DNA of 64,000 nucleotides from Benincasa hispida. Its lineage: Eukaryota; Streptophyta; Magnoliopsida; Cucurbitales; Cucurbitaceae. Made by a program: the position numbers and the translations under genes. Under the pieces are notes generated by a model. That model did no database searches. It worked only from the letters and a program-made list of their open reading frames with translations, and was not told the DNA's origin. Below are positions 10,139 through 20,102 of this stretch, piece after piece. Where the stretch lies: NCBI RefSeq assembly GCF_009727055.1, contig NC_052359.1:19273261-19337260 (forward strand), read 5' to 3'. How positions within the stretch are numbered: the first letter of the stretch is position 1; every line of letters begins with the position of its first letter.

Positions 10139-10700
10139 GTAAACTCTTTACTCAATCGTTTACCAACACTGTGTGAGCATAAATGATTATTTAGCAACGA
10201 TCGTGTACCTTTGACTATGCGATAAAGCATGAAGGCGCGCGATCGCGCAGCACGCATCATGTAACGCAAGCCTTAAGCGATCAATTAAACGACAACGATG
10301 CGGTGAAGCACAATCGTCTAAATGATTGCTTACAGGCAAACGCATCCAAGATTATCATATACCGGGTGATCGTGTAGTCAGTGACTATACGATGAAGCAT
10401 GCTGAGCTACACGATCGTTTAGTGCGTGTGCCTTTTATTAAACAATGAGCATCAAATACTCTACACGATCGTTTACCTTCAACGTCCACGTGATCGAGCA
10501 ACCAATGAAACGTGATAGAGTAAACGTTTTACTTCATCGTTTAGTATTAGGTATACGATCGTCTAGTAAATACTACACGATTAGGTAGAACATTTCTACA
10601 CGATCATTTAGCCAAATCTCAACGATCGTTTACCTTAGGCTACACGATACGACCAACCTTTGGTCTTCTTCCTCAATTAGAACCGCATCTCCATGCTTTG
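10139..10700 (-). repeat. Degenerate word array in Copia A leader (GATCGTTTA)
   Basis: At least a dozen variants of GATCGTTTA / GATCGTGTA / ATCGTCTA occur at irregular 20-60 bp spacing, often preceded by 'ctacac'. Not a normal tandem repeat: the spacers are unrelated. The array lies between the primer site side and the 'ggttcaa' zone, the same place as the arrays at 40885-41070 and 49677-49950. Confidence 0.8.
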
Positions 10701-10962
10701 AAACTTTATCACGAACAACTCAACAAACTGGAAACACTTTGAATTATAGACTCGATTGCTTGTTAATTATGCCAAAAAATGCAGGGGCCCTTACAAATTA
10801 CACTTTGTAATCTTAAAGAAAGCTTTAAACAGAGGCAACCATCCTGTAAACATTCATCAGCACATCCACAAATGCATTTAACTCTTAAACGTAATGCAGA
10901 AAACCGACCACGACTGTAAAAGAAGTTTAAAATAGAAATGAAATTTAGAATATCAGAACAAC
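10701..10962 (-). other. Copia A leader next to the primer site
   Basis: Non-coding leader between word array and primer site. Nothing else seen. Confidence 0.5.
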
Positions 10963-10977
10963 CTGGCTCTGATACCA
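10963..10977 (-). other. Primer binding site of Copia A
   Basis: Minus strand TGGTATCAGAGCCAG, two bases inside the LTR edge: initiator-Met tRNA complement. Confidence 0.85.
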
Positions 10978-10979
10978 AT

Positions 10980-11840
10980 TGAAGGAAATCATACATGAGG
11001 ATTTCCATGAGCAGCGGAAGGGATTGTTCCAAATTCCATTCAGATTGAACACAAACAATTACAGTCAAATCGGAAACTATCAAGTCATGCACAACTAGAA
11101 ATTACAACATGTTATACGATGATACAAGGGATAGAGGATGCATACTTTGAAGAACCATTCTTCACGAATCCCTCGATCAGTCTATAAAGCGTCCACAGCA
11201 ACATAATCCTTGAATGCAACGAACAGAACATAGCACGAACACAGCAAACACAACCTCCACGAAACCAATCAAGCCCAACGCAATTCACGAACTGAGTGAG
11301 GACACCACCATAATGGTTACTTTGGTATTCTCGGTGTGAGAATTCAGGAGTTGTGGACTCTGTCTGATCTTGACTTGAGGAAGAGACTAGAGGTCTACGA
11401 TCGAGCAAGTGGGAGATAAGAAGCTGTCTATCATATAGACAATGTGCTCGATCGTTTAGTAAATGGCAACCTATCGCATAGACTATGCCACTCGATCGTG
11501 TAGCAACGGTCAGCTGAATGACTATCTATAGTCAACTTTAAGCTATCACTTAGCTGATCGTGTAATCTGTCAATGCCATCGCTTAGTGAAACTCTTTCAC
11601 TTGATAGCTTGTCTCCGTGAGTACTTTTTGAATGAAGCATCTTCTAAATTTAGGAAAACCATTTTCCTTTTATCTCACGGTTACCATAAAACTTCCAATA
11701 ACCTCTTACTCAATCGGTTATTAGAGAAAAAGAATTAATTATCATATAATTATGACAACCAACTTATCATATTATATTTATAACCTATAGTTTTAATATT
11801 TCATCTCATGATAATGAATTATCATATAATTCCTAAGACC
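10980..11840 (-). mobile_element. Truncated 5' LTR of Copia A
   Basis: Starts at the primer-site edge with TGAAGGAA on the plus strand. It is colinear with the solo LTRs at 12783-14850 and 51007-55022 (for example 'ggtattctcggtgtgagaat'), including word copies such as 'ctcgatcgtttag' at 11449-11520. Similarity stops around 11815-11840, so the 5' (U3) half is lost where the gypsy fragment begins. Confidence 0.82.
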
Positions 11841-11847
11841 ATTGTTA

Positions 11848-12669
11848 ATGATAGATATGCAAAATTTTAAAGTCATTTTTTGAAAGTTTTGTGGGGTAAA
11901 TTGGGAACTAATCTTTTGTTTTCAACAACTTGTCACCCACAAATCGATGGGCAAACGTAGATGGTTAATAGAATATTAGGGACTTTGCTTATGTCACTAA
12001 TGTCTAACAATCTTAAGTCTTGGAAGGATACTCTACCTTTTGTAGAGTTTGCTTACAGTAGAGCAATACATAGCACCACTAATTGTTCACCTTTTAAGGT
12101 TGTGTATGGGTTTAATCCACTAAAACTTTTAGATTTGTCACCCTTACCACCTAATATGTTTACTAGTGATGCAGCTGTTTCAAGGGCAGAATACATAAAA
12201 AAATTTGCATAAAGAAGTCAAAGAAATGATTGAAAAGAAAAATAAAAAACTTGTCAATAGTAAGAACCAAGGGAGAAAGAAAATGATTTTTAAACCTGGT
12301 GATTGGGTTTAGATTCATCTACGAAAAGAAAAGTTTCCAGATCAAAGGATGTCTAAACTTCAACCAAGAGGAGATGGTCCATTTCAAGTGATAGAGCCAA
12401 TCAATGATAATGCCTATAAATTAGATCTTAGAGGTGAGTACAACGTAAGTTCTACTTTCAATGTGGCTGATTTGACTCCTTTTGATGTAGGGAATGAAGA
12501 CCTTGATTTGAGGATAAATCCTTTTAAAAAAAGGGTAGATGACGTGAATTCAACCATTAAACCATTGCATGTACCTAAAGGATCAATTACAAGAAGCAAT
12601 GCAAAAAAGATTCAAAAGGTATTCACACTGCATCTTCAAAAAACTAGTAAATTCATCGGAATCGAATAA
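11848..12669 (+). pseudogene. Ty3/gypsy integrase C-terminal fragment
   Basis: Begins inside the integrase core (a CHPQIDGQT-like block at about 11934-11960), then 11961-12212 gives VNRILGTLLMSL, WKDTLPFVEFAYSRA and SPFKVVYGFNPL. After a frameshift, 12349-12669 gives SKLQPRGDGPFQVIEPINDN and STFNVADLTPFDV, the usual C-terminal region after the integrase core in plant gypsy polyproteins, then LHVPKGSITRSNAKKIQ. No chromodomain is evident. Upstream pol is absent, so this is a broken 3' fragment. A stop in the DGQT block and the frameshift make it non-functional. Confidence 0.85.
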
Positions 12670-12782
12670 TAATTTTGAGACCAAATTTTATATAATGTTA
12701 GTTCAATGAGTCAAGAAGAGAATTACATGAAGATGGCATGGGAAAAGTCCTATAGTTTGCAAGATGACACGGTGGTAAAAAA

Positions 12783-14850
12783 TGAAGGAACTCTAATTAC
12801 AGAGGACCTTTAAGCAGAAGTAGATCGTCCAAATTCCATTGTGAAAGAACTCATGCGTTTGTAGTCATACAAAACAAATTATGCATTATAAACTAAATTA
12901 CAATATGCTTTGAATTTAAATACAAAGGATAAAGAGACAATACCTTTGAAGAACACTTCTTCAAGATAACCCTCGATCGCTCACCAACTCGTCGAACAAC
13001 ACAAATGCAGCGAGCAAGACGATCTCCTTCGAACAGCAACAAGTAGAAACTAGATCCTCAAACAAACTGGACACAACCACAAGATTACCTTGGTATTCTT
13101 GGTGTGAGAATCCAAGAGTGGTGGGCTCTGGCTTATTTTGGTTTAAGGGAAGATTTAGAGTGGAGGAGGAGACGACTGAGTAAAAGATAACACTATTGTG
13201 TAGAAGAAATCTATTGTATAGACTCGATACTCGATCGTTTAGATAAGAATGCTATCATATAGTCTCTTGATGCTATAGTGTAGTAAGTTGATAGTTAATA
13301 ATCTGAGAAGTTTTTCGTAGAATAATTAGAAAACCAATTTTTCATCTTTATTCTACTTTGCCATAAAATCGTTAACTGCCCACTAAAGTTGGTTATTGTG
13401 AAAAAGATTTTTAATTATCAAATAATTAATAAATATGATAACTAACTTATCATATTATATTTATAGTCTATAGTTTTAATATTGCATCATATAGAATATA
13501 TAAACCATAGTTCTTTTTTATTTTTTATTTTTTTTTATTTTATTGCATTTAATATAAATCATATTTATATTAAATTTAATAATTATGAATCTAATTCATA
13601 GAAATTATATTTGAATCATATTCAAATATTAGTTCATCCAATCATATAATACTGTATCATATACATTATATCAATTATATCATATATAATTGAATTAATT
13701 GAATTATATCATATACAATCAAATTCTCTCTTATTAATTTGAACATTTCAAATTAATCCAAAAACTGATTCTCAACTTGAATCCATTGAGCTACTAAAGG
13801 GACCTTATAGACCTGTAGGTTGAAGCTCCAATCGTATGTGAATAACTGATTAAACTCTTTAATCACATTATCCACCATCCGTTAACTGTCAGACACTCTT
13901 CTAAAGACCAAAAACTGCACTATTTGCACTACAAATATATTTCTGTGTCCATTAGATATAACCAATCAACAACATGATGATCTTTCACAAATCGCTAGTT
14001 AGTACAGCTGGGCCAAATTATCGTTTTATCCCTATAGTTACATTTAACTCCTTAAGTACCACTGATTCCTCTAATGAACAATAGATCATGGTCCCACTAT
14101 GACAAAACCTCTCTCGGGCCAAGAGAGAGTGTGGTGCCATATTGTTCAAGCCCCAGAATCAACCCTTAAGGGAGCAATTTATCTACTTACTCCTGCTTCG
14201 AGGAAAGAGTGAATTCCATTTTGTGTAGCTGAGTTCTCAGCTCCCCAATAAGATGAATCCCTAAAATGGTAGGCTTGTTGAGTCGGCGATCTGGCCGCTC
14301 TCATCCGTGCAAATCAAAGGACCGCCCTCATAGGCAGGAGTTCACAACTCACTCAGGATTAAGGTCATGTTACCTGTGGTCATCCTAGTGAAATGAAAGT
14401 GTTAATTATGAACGACGTTATATAACGAGACTAAATATTTCGTGGTCCAATCTTATACAAACTCTTTTTTATAGAATATCCCTGCTCGCATGTCTAATAC
14501 ATGAATGATCAGGATCATATCATTTGTAGCACTTTACAACATCTGTAATACCTATAAAGCGGGTCATACTCGTAGTGTCACCAGGATAAGGTATCCAACC
14601 TTATCCATATAGTATAGACCATTTAGGTTATCACTCAAAACACGATCCATTTGTATGTTTCCACATACATGTTTAAGTTACAACGATAACCATGGATCTT
14701 AGTTTATTGGTTTGTGGTTAATGCAACTAAAATATCAAATATTTCATAGACTGAAGTGAATAAAATATCATATATTATCACAGAATGTTTGTTCATACAA
14801 GTGTTTACAAACTACAGGACCCTACGAGATTTAGGGCATCAACCCCAACA
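12783..14850 (-). mobile_element. Solo copia LTR (Copia A family)
   Basis: On the plus strand it starts TGAAGGAACTC and ends CCCCAACA, i.e. a minus-strand LTR starting TGTTGGGG. It is 2068 bp, flanked by A-runs on both sides, consistent with an AAAAA target duplication (weak, since the runs are longer). It is colinear with 51007-55022 minus its insert. It holds the shared LTR core (13800-14660) with AAGTACCACTGATTCC and the 'cgttatataacg' palindrome near 14415. Confidence 0.85.
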
Positions 14851-15060
14851 AAAAAAAAGTGTGCAGATTTTGTGAAGAAAAAGCTGTCAAGTGTGCACTT
14901 CATGGGGGAATGTGATGTCAAACTTTGTCAAATGTGCACATCTACTTTGCCGCCTTCTAGAGGAGATATGGAAATTTGAAGACTTTATACATTTCTAGTT
15001 TTGCATTTTGACTTATAATTTAGTATGCAATTAAGTTTCAAGTTTCTAGGTGTTATTTTC
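14851..15060. other. Unassigned sequence
   Basis: Non-coding continuation of whatever the solo LTR at 12783-14850 was inserted in; possibly the 3' region of the gypsy fragment or the start of the next LTR. No gene seen. Confidence 0.3.
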
Positions 15061-15078
15061 TACAATTTGTAATTAAGA

Positions 15079-15602
15079 GATGTATACATAACCATGTGTA
15101 CGAAGAGGTATGCATCCCTACATTCATAGAGAGGATCTGGGGTGTACGAAAGAGGTACACACTCAGTGGGTTATGTGTATATGAAAGAGGTGTATACATA
15201 ATCATGTGTTCGAAAGAGGTACACATTAAGTGGCTTATATGTATACGAAAGAGGTACACATTAAGTGGTTTATATGTATACGAAAAAGGTGTATACATAA
15301 CAATTAGTACGAAAGAGGTATGCATCCCTACATTCATAGAGAGGATCTGGGGTGTACAAAAAAGGTACACACTCAGTGGGTTATGTGTATACAAAAGAGG
15401 TGTATACATAACCATGTGTACGAACAGTGGGTAATGTGTATATGAAAGAGGTGTATACATAACCAGGTGTACAGAAGAGGTACACATTCAGTGGGTTATG
15501 TGTATACGAAAGAGGTGTATATATAACCATGTGTACGAAAGAGGTACACATTAAGTGGGTTATGTGTATACGAAAGAGGTGTATGCATAACCATGTGTAC
15601 GT
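15079..15602 (+). repeat. Minisatellite, about 64-bp unit
   Basis: Repeats of 'gtgtatacataaccatgtgt', 'acgaaagaggtacacatt' and 'aagtgggttatgtgtatacg' in varying order, with a 'catccctacattcatagag' segment in two copies. The homologous LTR at 17530-17680 has roughly one such unit in reverse orientation, so this is a local expansion. ORFs in either strand through this stretch are by-products of the repeat. Confidence 0.9.
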
Positions 15603-15603
15603 A

Positions 15604-15741
15604 ACAGATTGTGTTTCCTTCGGGATTCACCAAATTGTGTTTCCTTCGGGATTCACCAGATATTGTGTTTCCTTCGGAATTCACCAGATTGTGTTTCCTT
15701 TGGAATCCACTAGATATTGTGTTTTCTTTAGGATTCACCAA
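15604..15741 (+). repeat. Minisatellite, 27-31 bp unit, five copies
   Basis: Five copies of 'attgtgtttccttcgggatt' plus 'caccaga', with later copies more diverged. Confidence 0.9.
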
Positions 15742-16286
15742 AGGTAGTGGGCATACTTAACTACAGTAGGACAGAAACCAGTTTTGCATGTATGTATGTG
15801 TTCCATGAGGATTAGAGCAATTTTTATGTTCCACTAGAGGTAGGCATCTAGAGGACATAGATTCCTAGCCCGCACATCAGTAGTGGGGTTACTTATTGAG
15901 TATTTTATACTCACCCTTTCTCATGTTTATGTGTTAGGTAAGGGCAAGGACGCACTAGCGAATGAAAAGAGGAATCCTTGAACGAGCCACTGGGGATCAG
16001 TTTTATGCTTCCGCTCATGATATTTAGATTTCTTTCCATGTTTTTCAACTTTCAATTTGATTTTTGAAACTTATTATTAAGATTTGTTTTCATACCTATT
16101 TATTATCATTTATAATTTATGGGTACCCTATCGTCTATTTTTAATATCTAAATTTAATGAAGGTCTTTTGAGTTCAACTTATTTATTTAGCATTTATTTC
16201 ACTATAAAAGGATGTCGTTTTAAATTCCATGCATGCATATATTTAATAACGGTCTAACTTGAGTCCTAGGGGGTCGGGTCGTTACA

Positions 16287-19043
16287 GTAACATAACCTAA
16301 TTAATTCAATAAATTCACATTCTAATTAAATTAGAAATTCCAAAATAAACCCCAATTCTATCCATTTGAATTAAATCCCAATTTCTCTTAACAACTCAAT
16401 TTAAATTAATTATCTTCTTTAATTTGGCTCTTAAAACCAAAATTAAAGCATCTTAAACCCAATTAGTTTATGATAATCAAATTTAAAATGTTTGAAAATT
16501 CGGGATGTTTCATTCTTCCCTCCTTTAGAAATTTTGTCCTCGAAAGTTCAAACTCCAAAAATATTCTTGATACTTAGTCCTTATATTCTCATTCCCTTGT
16601 TTCAGAATTGTGTCATTAACCTCCTTACAATAGTAACTTACACTGGCATGGTTCTCAATCAAACAATCCATGTCTAAGATCATAAGAAAACTTTACACAT
16701 CTAATACTTGATAACCAATACATGCTTTCTTTATGAAAACAATAAACAACAATGACAAGCAACTAGTACATAAACTAAATAAATAATTTTATGCACATTT
16801 TTTTTAGAAAACTTTTTACTGATAAAATGTACCTGACGATGATAAGGAATCCGTTGATGGGCCATAGAGACACTCTAGACTTATATTGTAACCCTACAAA
16901 ACCTATAACTTAGGCTCTGATACCAACTATAACGACCCGAATCTCTACAACTTATACTAGACCGTTACTATATGCATGCATACATTTCAAATCGACACTT
17001 TTTCATGATTTGGTAAAAATCAACTAAATACTATGAAATAAATAACTTTAATAAAAGTAAATAACTGAAATTCTTTTAACAAGGTACCCTTAATACCATA
17101 AAACAAAACTAGAAAATTCTCATAAAAAGTTTAAAAGCACAAATACCAAACTTCAAGTTCAAATATCAAGACTAGAAATTTTAAAACATAAAATCTTGAA
17201 AATCTGAACAGAAGCATATGATTGGTCTCAGTGGCTCAATCATGGATTTCACCTGTTATTCATCGGTGTACTCTTACCTTTTTCCTAAAAAAGAAATATG
17301 AGAAAGAATGAGTATAAAATACTTAGTAAGTAACCTTACTATTGGGGTCAGACTAAGCATTTATGTCCAATAAATGCAATATGAATTGAAACTTTATACT
17401 AATGGGACCTGAAGATTTCTCTTACCTGACTCACTCTCTTACCTTTCCCCTAAATGTGCGTCACTCTCACACACATTAGGTCTGACGTATATCTCTTTCA
17501 TATATATTGAACCCTTTGGGAATGCATCCCTTTCATACATCCCAAGTCTTCTCTATGAATGTAGGGATGTGTACCTCTTTCGTGCACATGGTTATGTATA
17601 CGAGCATGCACCTCTTTCTACACCCCAATGTCCTTTAGGTATGTATTACTTTCATACATACTAGCCTTAGAACATCTCTTTCATGCTCTAGCACCCTTGG
17701 ACTTGTACCACTTTCATGCAGTCAAAGAGTGTGGAAAGGAAAAGAGATCACATCTAAATTCATACTATATAACATTCACATATTCACGAGTCCCATAAAA
17801 TCTCACAATCAATGTCATGTTAATCAGTCTCAACATACATGTTTAATGTAGTGTTAATGAATCATACCTAGTACATCACTTTCATGCACTAGATCATGTA
17901 CATAACAAAACAGTCATAATTTCATAATAATTCGCATGATATACATTTATACTCACATAATAAGTCACATGAAGTTATGCTCATCAGCATATATCTTATT
18001 TTTGCCTGTACTAAGGCATTCTAGTAATGGTGTCACTTATCTCAGAATTTAGACCCATGCTCAATTGTACTCTTAATATATCTCATAAATTTCTAGATCA
18101 TGCTCATACATATAACATGCTTCAAACATATTTCATGCTTATTTAAGTCTCAAAACCAACCAAATTATCCTTAATTTTATCGCCTGACATGAAGACGGTT
18201 CCAGTAGTAACATTACTTACTTTGAACTCGAGCCCAGATAAAATTCTATAAGCAATCAACCTCCCCTATCAACTTCTAGGAATGTTTGTTGGAAAAAGAA
18301 AATAGAAGTCGTTTTTCTCAAACAATTAAATGTCTTTAGGTTTCTAAGATGAACTTCTTTATTGCATAAAGGAGAACGAGATGGCTGGAAAAAAAATGTG
18401 GAAGTAACAACAAAATTTTCTCCCTAATTGACCTCCTTTTAGAATGAAGTGGATGGTTTGGAATGAAGTGGATGATTGTATTTATAAAGGAGAAATAATC
18501 CTAATCCTAAATTATTCGGGATTCCATAACTAAAGGAGTAGATAGATTAGATTTTCTTTTTGAATATGACACTTTATCTAATTAGAAAATCTAGTTTTTA
18601 ACTAAATTAGAAAATCAATAATTAAAGTAGTAAATAGGTTAAATTTTATTTTTGAATAAGACATTTTTTCAATTAATTATAAAATCAGTAATTAAAGTAG
18701 TATATAAATTAGATTTTTTTTAATAAGACATTTTCTCCAATTAGGAAATCCGCATTTTAATTAATTAGAAAATTCTTAATTAAAGTAGTAGACAAATTAT
18801 ATTTACTTTTTTTGAATATAACATAATCTAATTAATTCAATAAATTCATATTCTAATTAAATTAGAAATTCCAATATAAACTCCAATTCTATCAATTTGA
18901 ATTAAATCCCAGTTTCTCTTAACAACTCAATTTAAATTAATTATCTTCTTTAATTTGGGTCTTAAAACCAAAATTAAAGCACCATAAATCTAATCAATTT
19001 AAGATAATTAAATTTAAAATTACTGAAAACTCGAGATATTACA
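16287..19043 (-). mobile_element. Miniature Tekay/Del-like gypsy element
   Basis: Minus-strand order: 5' LTR (19043-16928, 2116 bp), primer site (16926-16913), only 415 bp of internal sequence, polypurine tract, then the first 226 bp of the 3' LTR (16512-16287). The two LTR parts align ('taattaattcaataaattca' at 16298 and 18833). The 3' edge 'gaggacaaaatttctaaagg' + 'agggaagaatgaaacatccc' is the standard end of Tekay/Del chromoviruses. All coding capacity is gone. The 3' LTR stops where the opposite-strand LTR ending at 16286 begins. Confidence 0.8.
16913..16926 (-). other. Primer binding site
   Basis: Minus strand TTGGTATCAGAGCC, adjoining the LTR edge at 16928: initiator-Met tRNA type. Confidence 0.8.
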
Positions 19044-19200
19044 GGGTGGGGATCCCCTCTCCGTCCCCGACTGAGAATCCATCTTAAATCTCCTCTTTGA
19101 CCCCCTTATCCGGTCAAACTGAAGATTTCCCACTCTGATCGGATTGAGAATTTGCGGGGACCTACCCCACGTGGAATTTTGCCAATCCCATCAATTTTAG
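19044..19200. mobile_element. Fragment of a GC-rich dispersed repeat
   Basis: GC-rich block ('ggggatcccctctccgtcc', 'gaagatttcccactctgatc') like that at 35352-35847, cut on the left by the Tekay element. Such 'ggggatccccg/tccccg' blocks are typical of non-autonomous DNA transposons in plants; superfamily not certain. Confidence 0.5.
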
Positions 19201-19920
19201 GTGACTGGTTTATTCCCAAGAATCCGAACCAATGAAAAAATATTTATTTTTCATAATGAAATAAAATAATTTTTTTCTATTTTTTCCCTTCCCACTTTTC
19301 TTTATAAAATTGAAAATTAAAAAAAATCTTTTTTATTTTTAATAAAATGACTAAAATTTAAATATTAAACATTATTTTAGCACAAAAATTGATTATTTTG
19401 CCACTATATCTAGGAACCAAATGTTCTAAAATCTTGTAGATGCGGTCTCTTGATGCGATGACCGTATCTCTTTTAATCAGATTATTTCTTCAAGAGAAAC
19501 TTGCCTCGAAAATTTAATTTCAACAACAAAAAAGGATCTTTAAAGCTACAATATATTTTTAACAAGTTTGAAACTTGTATATATTTATAATAAATTTCAA
19601 AACTTTGGTATTTTTTCCCCTAAATCCTTCAAAAATCAAAACTATGTCATGAATTTGTACAAATACAATAAAAGTGGAGGATTTAAATGATTTATTTTTT
19701 TAAAGTTTTAAGGACTAATAAGCGCCATTTTTAAAACTGAAGGGGGTGGTTTGATAAACAAAATTGGTTTTTGATTTTTGATTTTTAGTTTTGAAAAAAC
19801 GGATATATTTTGTAATAAATCGAGTTTTTTGTTTTTCAATTTCAAAAACGTTTTTATTTTTATTTTTTTGAAAACTAAAAATAAAAAAAGAGTTTCTCAA
19901 AAACCGTTTCCTTTTTTGAA
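19201..19920. other. AT-rich non-coding
   Basis: Poly(A)/poly(T)-rich. 19738-19920 holds long 'ttttgatttttgattttt' stretches with 'ggtttgataaac', a pattern seen at edges of plant MITE-like repeats. No gene. Confidence 0.5.
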
Positions 19921-20030
19921 AATATAATATGCCTCTTGTTTCAGTAGTTAAGGTGATTGCCACCTCTCTTACATGGGTTCGAAACCCCAGGATTAGCAAA
20001 CATTTCTGTTTTTTTTTTTTTTTTTTTTCT
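19921..20030 (+). mobile_element. tRNA-derived SINE-like sequence
   Basis: Contains a perfect pol III A box (TAGTTAAGGTG, 19945-19955) and a perfect B box (GGTTCGAAACC, 19976-19986), 20 bp apart, followed by a 20-base T run (20009-20028). T-tailed tRNA-derived SINEs of the Au type exist in plants. The A-B distance is shorter than usual (about 30-40), and no flanking duplication was found. Confidence 0.5.
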
Positions 20031-20039
20031 ATTTCGTTT

Positions 20040-20102
20040 TAATAATTAATGAGAAGTAGGTTGGTAGTATAAACATTATGCCAGTTGAGCTACGTTCTTG
20101 TT
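20040..20102 (-). mobile_element. SINE-like head (A box only), opposite strand
   Basis: On the minus strand, TAGCTCAACTGG (20092-20081) is a perfect A-box match in a tRNA-like context. No B box follows before the T/A run. It faces the SINE at 19921, so the two may be an inverted pair. Confidence 0.35.

Larger units (their letters stand above)
2005..11840 (-). mobile_element. Copia A: old, nested Ty1/copia element
   Basis: Read on the minus strand: truncated 5' LTR (11840-10980), tRNA-iMet-type primer site (10977-10963), long leader with a word array, gag (about 3504-2970), and integrase (2863-2005), where the gypsy LTR cuts it. Two younger elements sit in the leader: a solo LTR (4043-5841) and a gag-only element (7015-10138). 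Removing them joins leader segments that match the leaders of Copia 1 and Copia D in order. Reverse transcriptase, RNase H and the 3' LTR are lost. Confidence 0.8.
15061..16286 (+). mobile_element. Tekay/Del-like gypsy LTR (+), left edge unclear
   Basis: Ends GGGTCGTTACA at 16286. Its 3' part (15880-16020) matches the minus-strand LTR at 16928-19043 in the reverse direction: 'ggttacttattgagtattttatactcac', the 'ttaggtaag' block, then 'gagccactg' and 'tatgcttc'. This 'ttactta.t.agtattttatactca' block is common in Tekay/Del LTRs. The upstream half is filled by minisatellites, and the expected TGTAAT start was not found. Confidence 0.65.

Noticed and set aside
10139..10700. CRISPR-like array
   Set aside because: The repeated word is 9 bp, imperfect and irregularly spaced, in plant nuclear DNA; no cas genes.
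15053..15747. Overlapping ORFs of 72-144 codons on both strands
   Set aside because: They follow the minisatellite periodicity and have low-complexity, repetitive products.
19945..19986. Functional tRNA gene on the plus strand
   Set aside because: A and B boxes are only 20 bp apart, too short for an anticodon arm, and there is no 7-bp acceptor stem; SINE-like origin fits better.
19715..19999. 94-codon minus-strand ORF rich in Phe/Lys
   Set aside because: Generated by the poly(T)/poly(A) stretches at 19738-19920.
20081..20092. Functional tRNA gene
   Set aside because: Only an A box is present, with no B box or acceptor-stem pairing.
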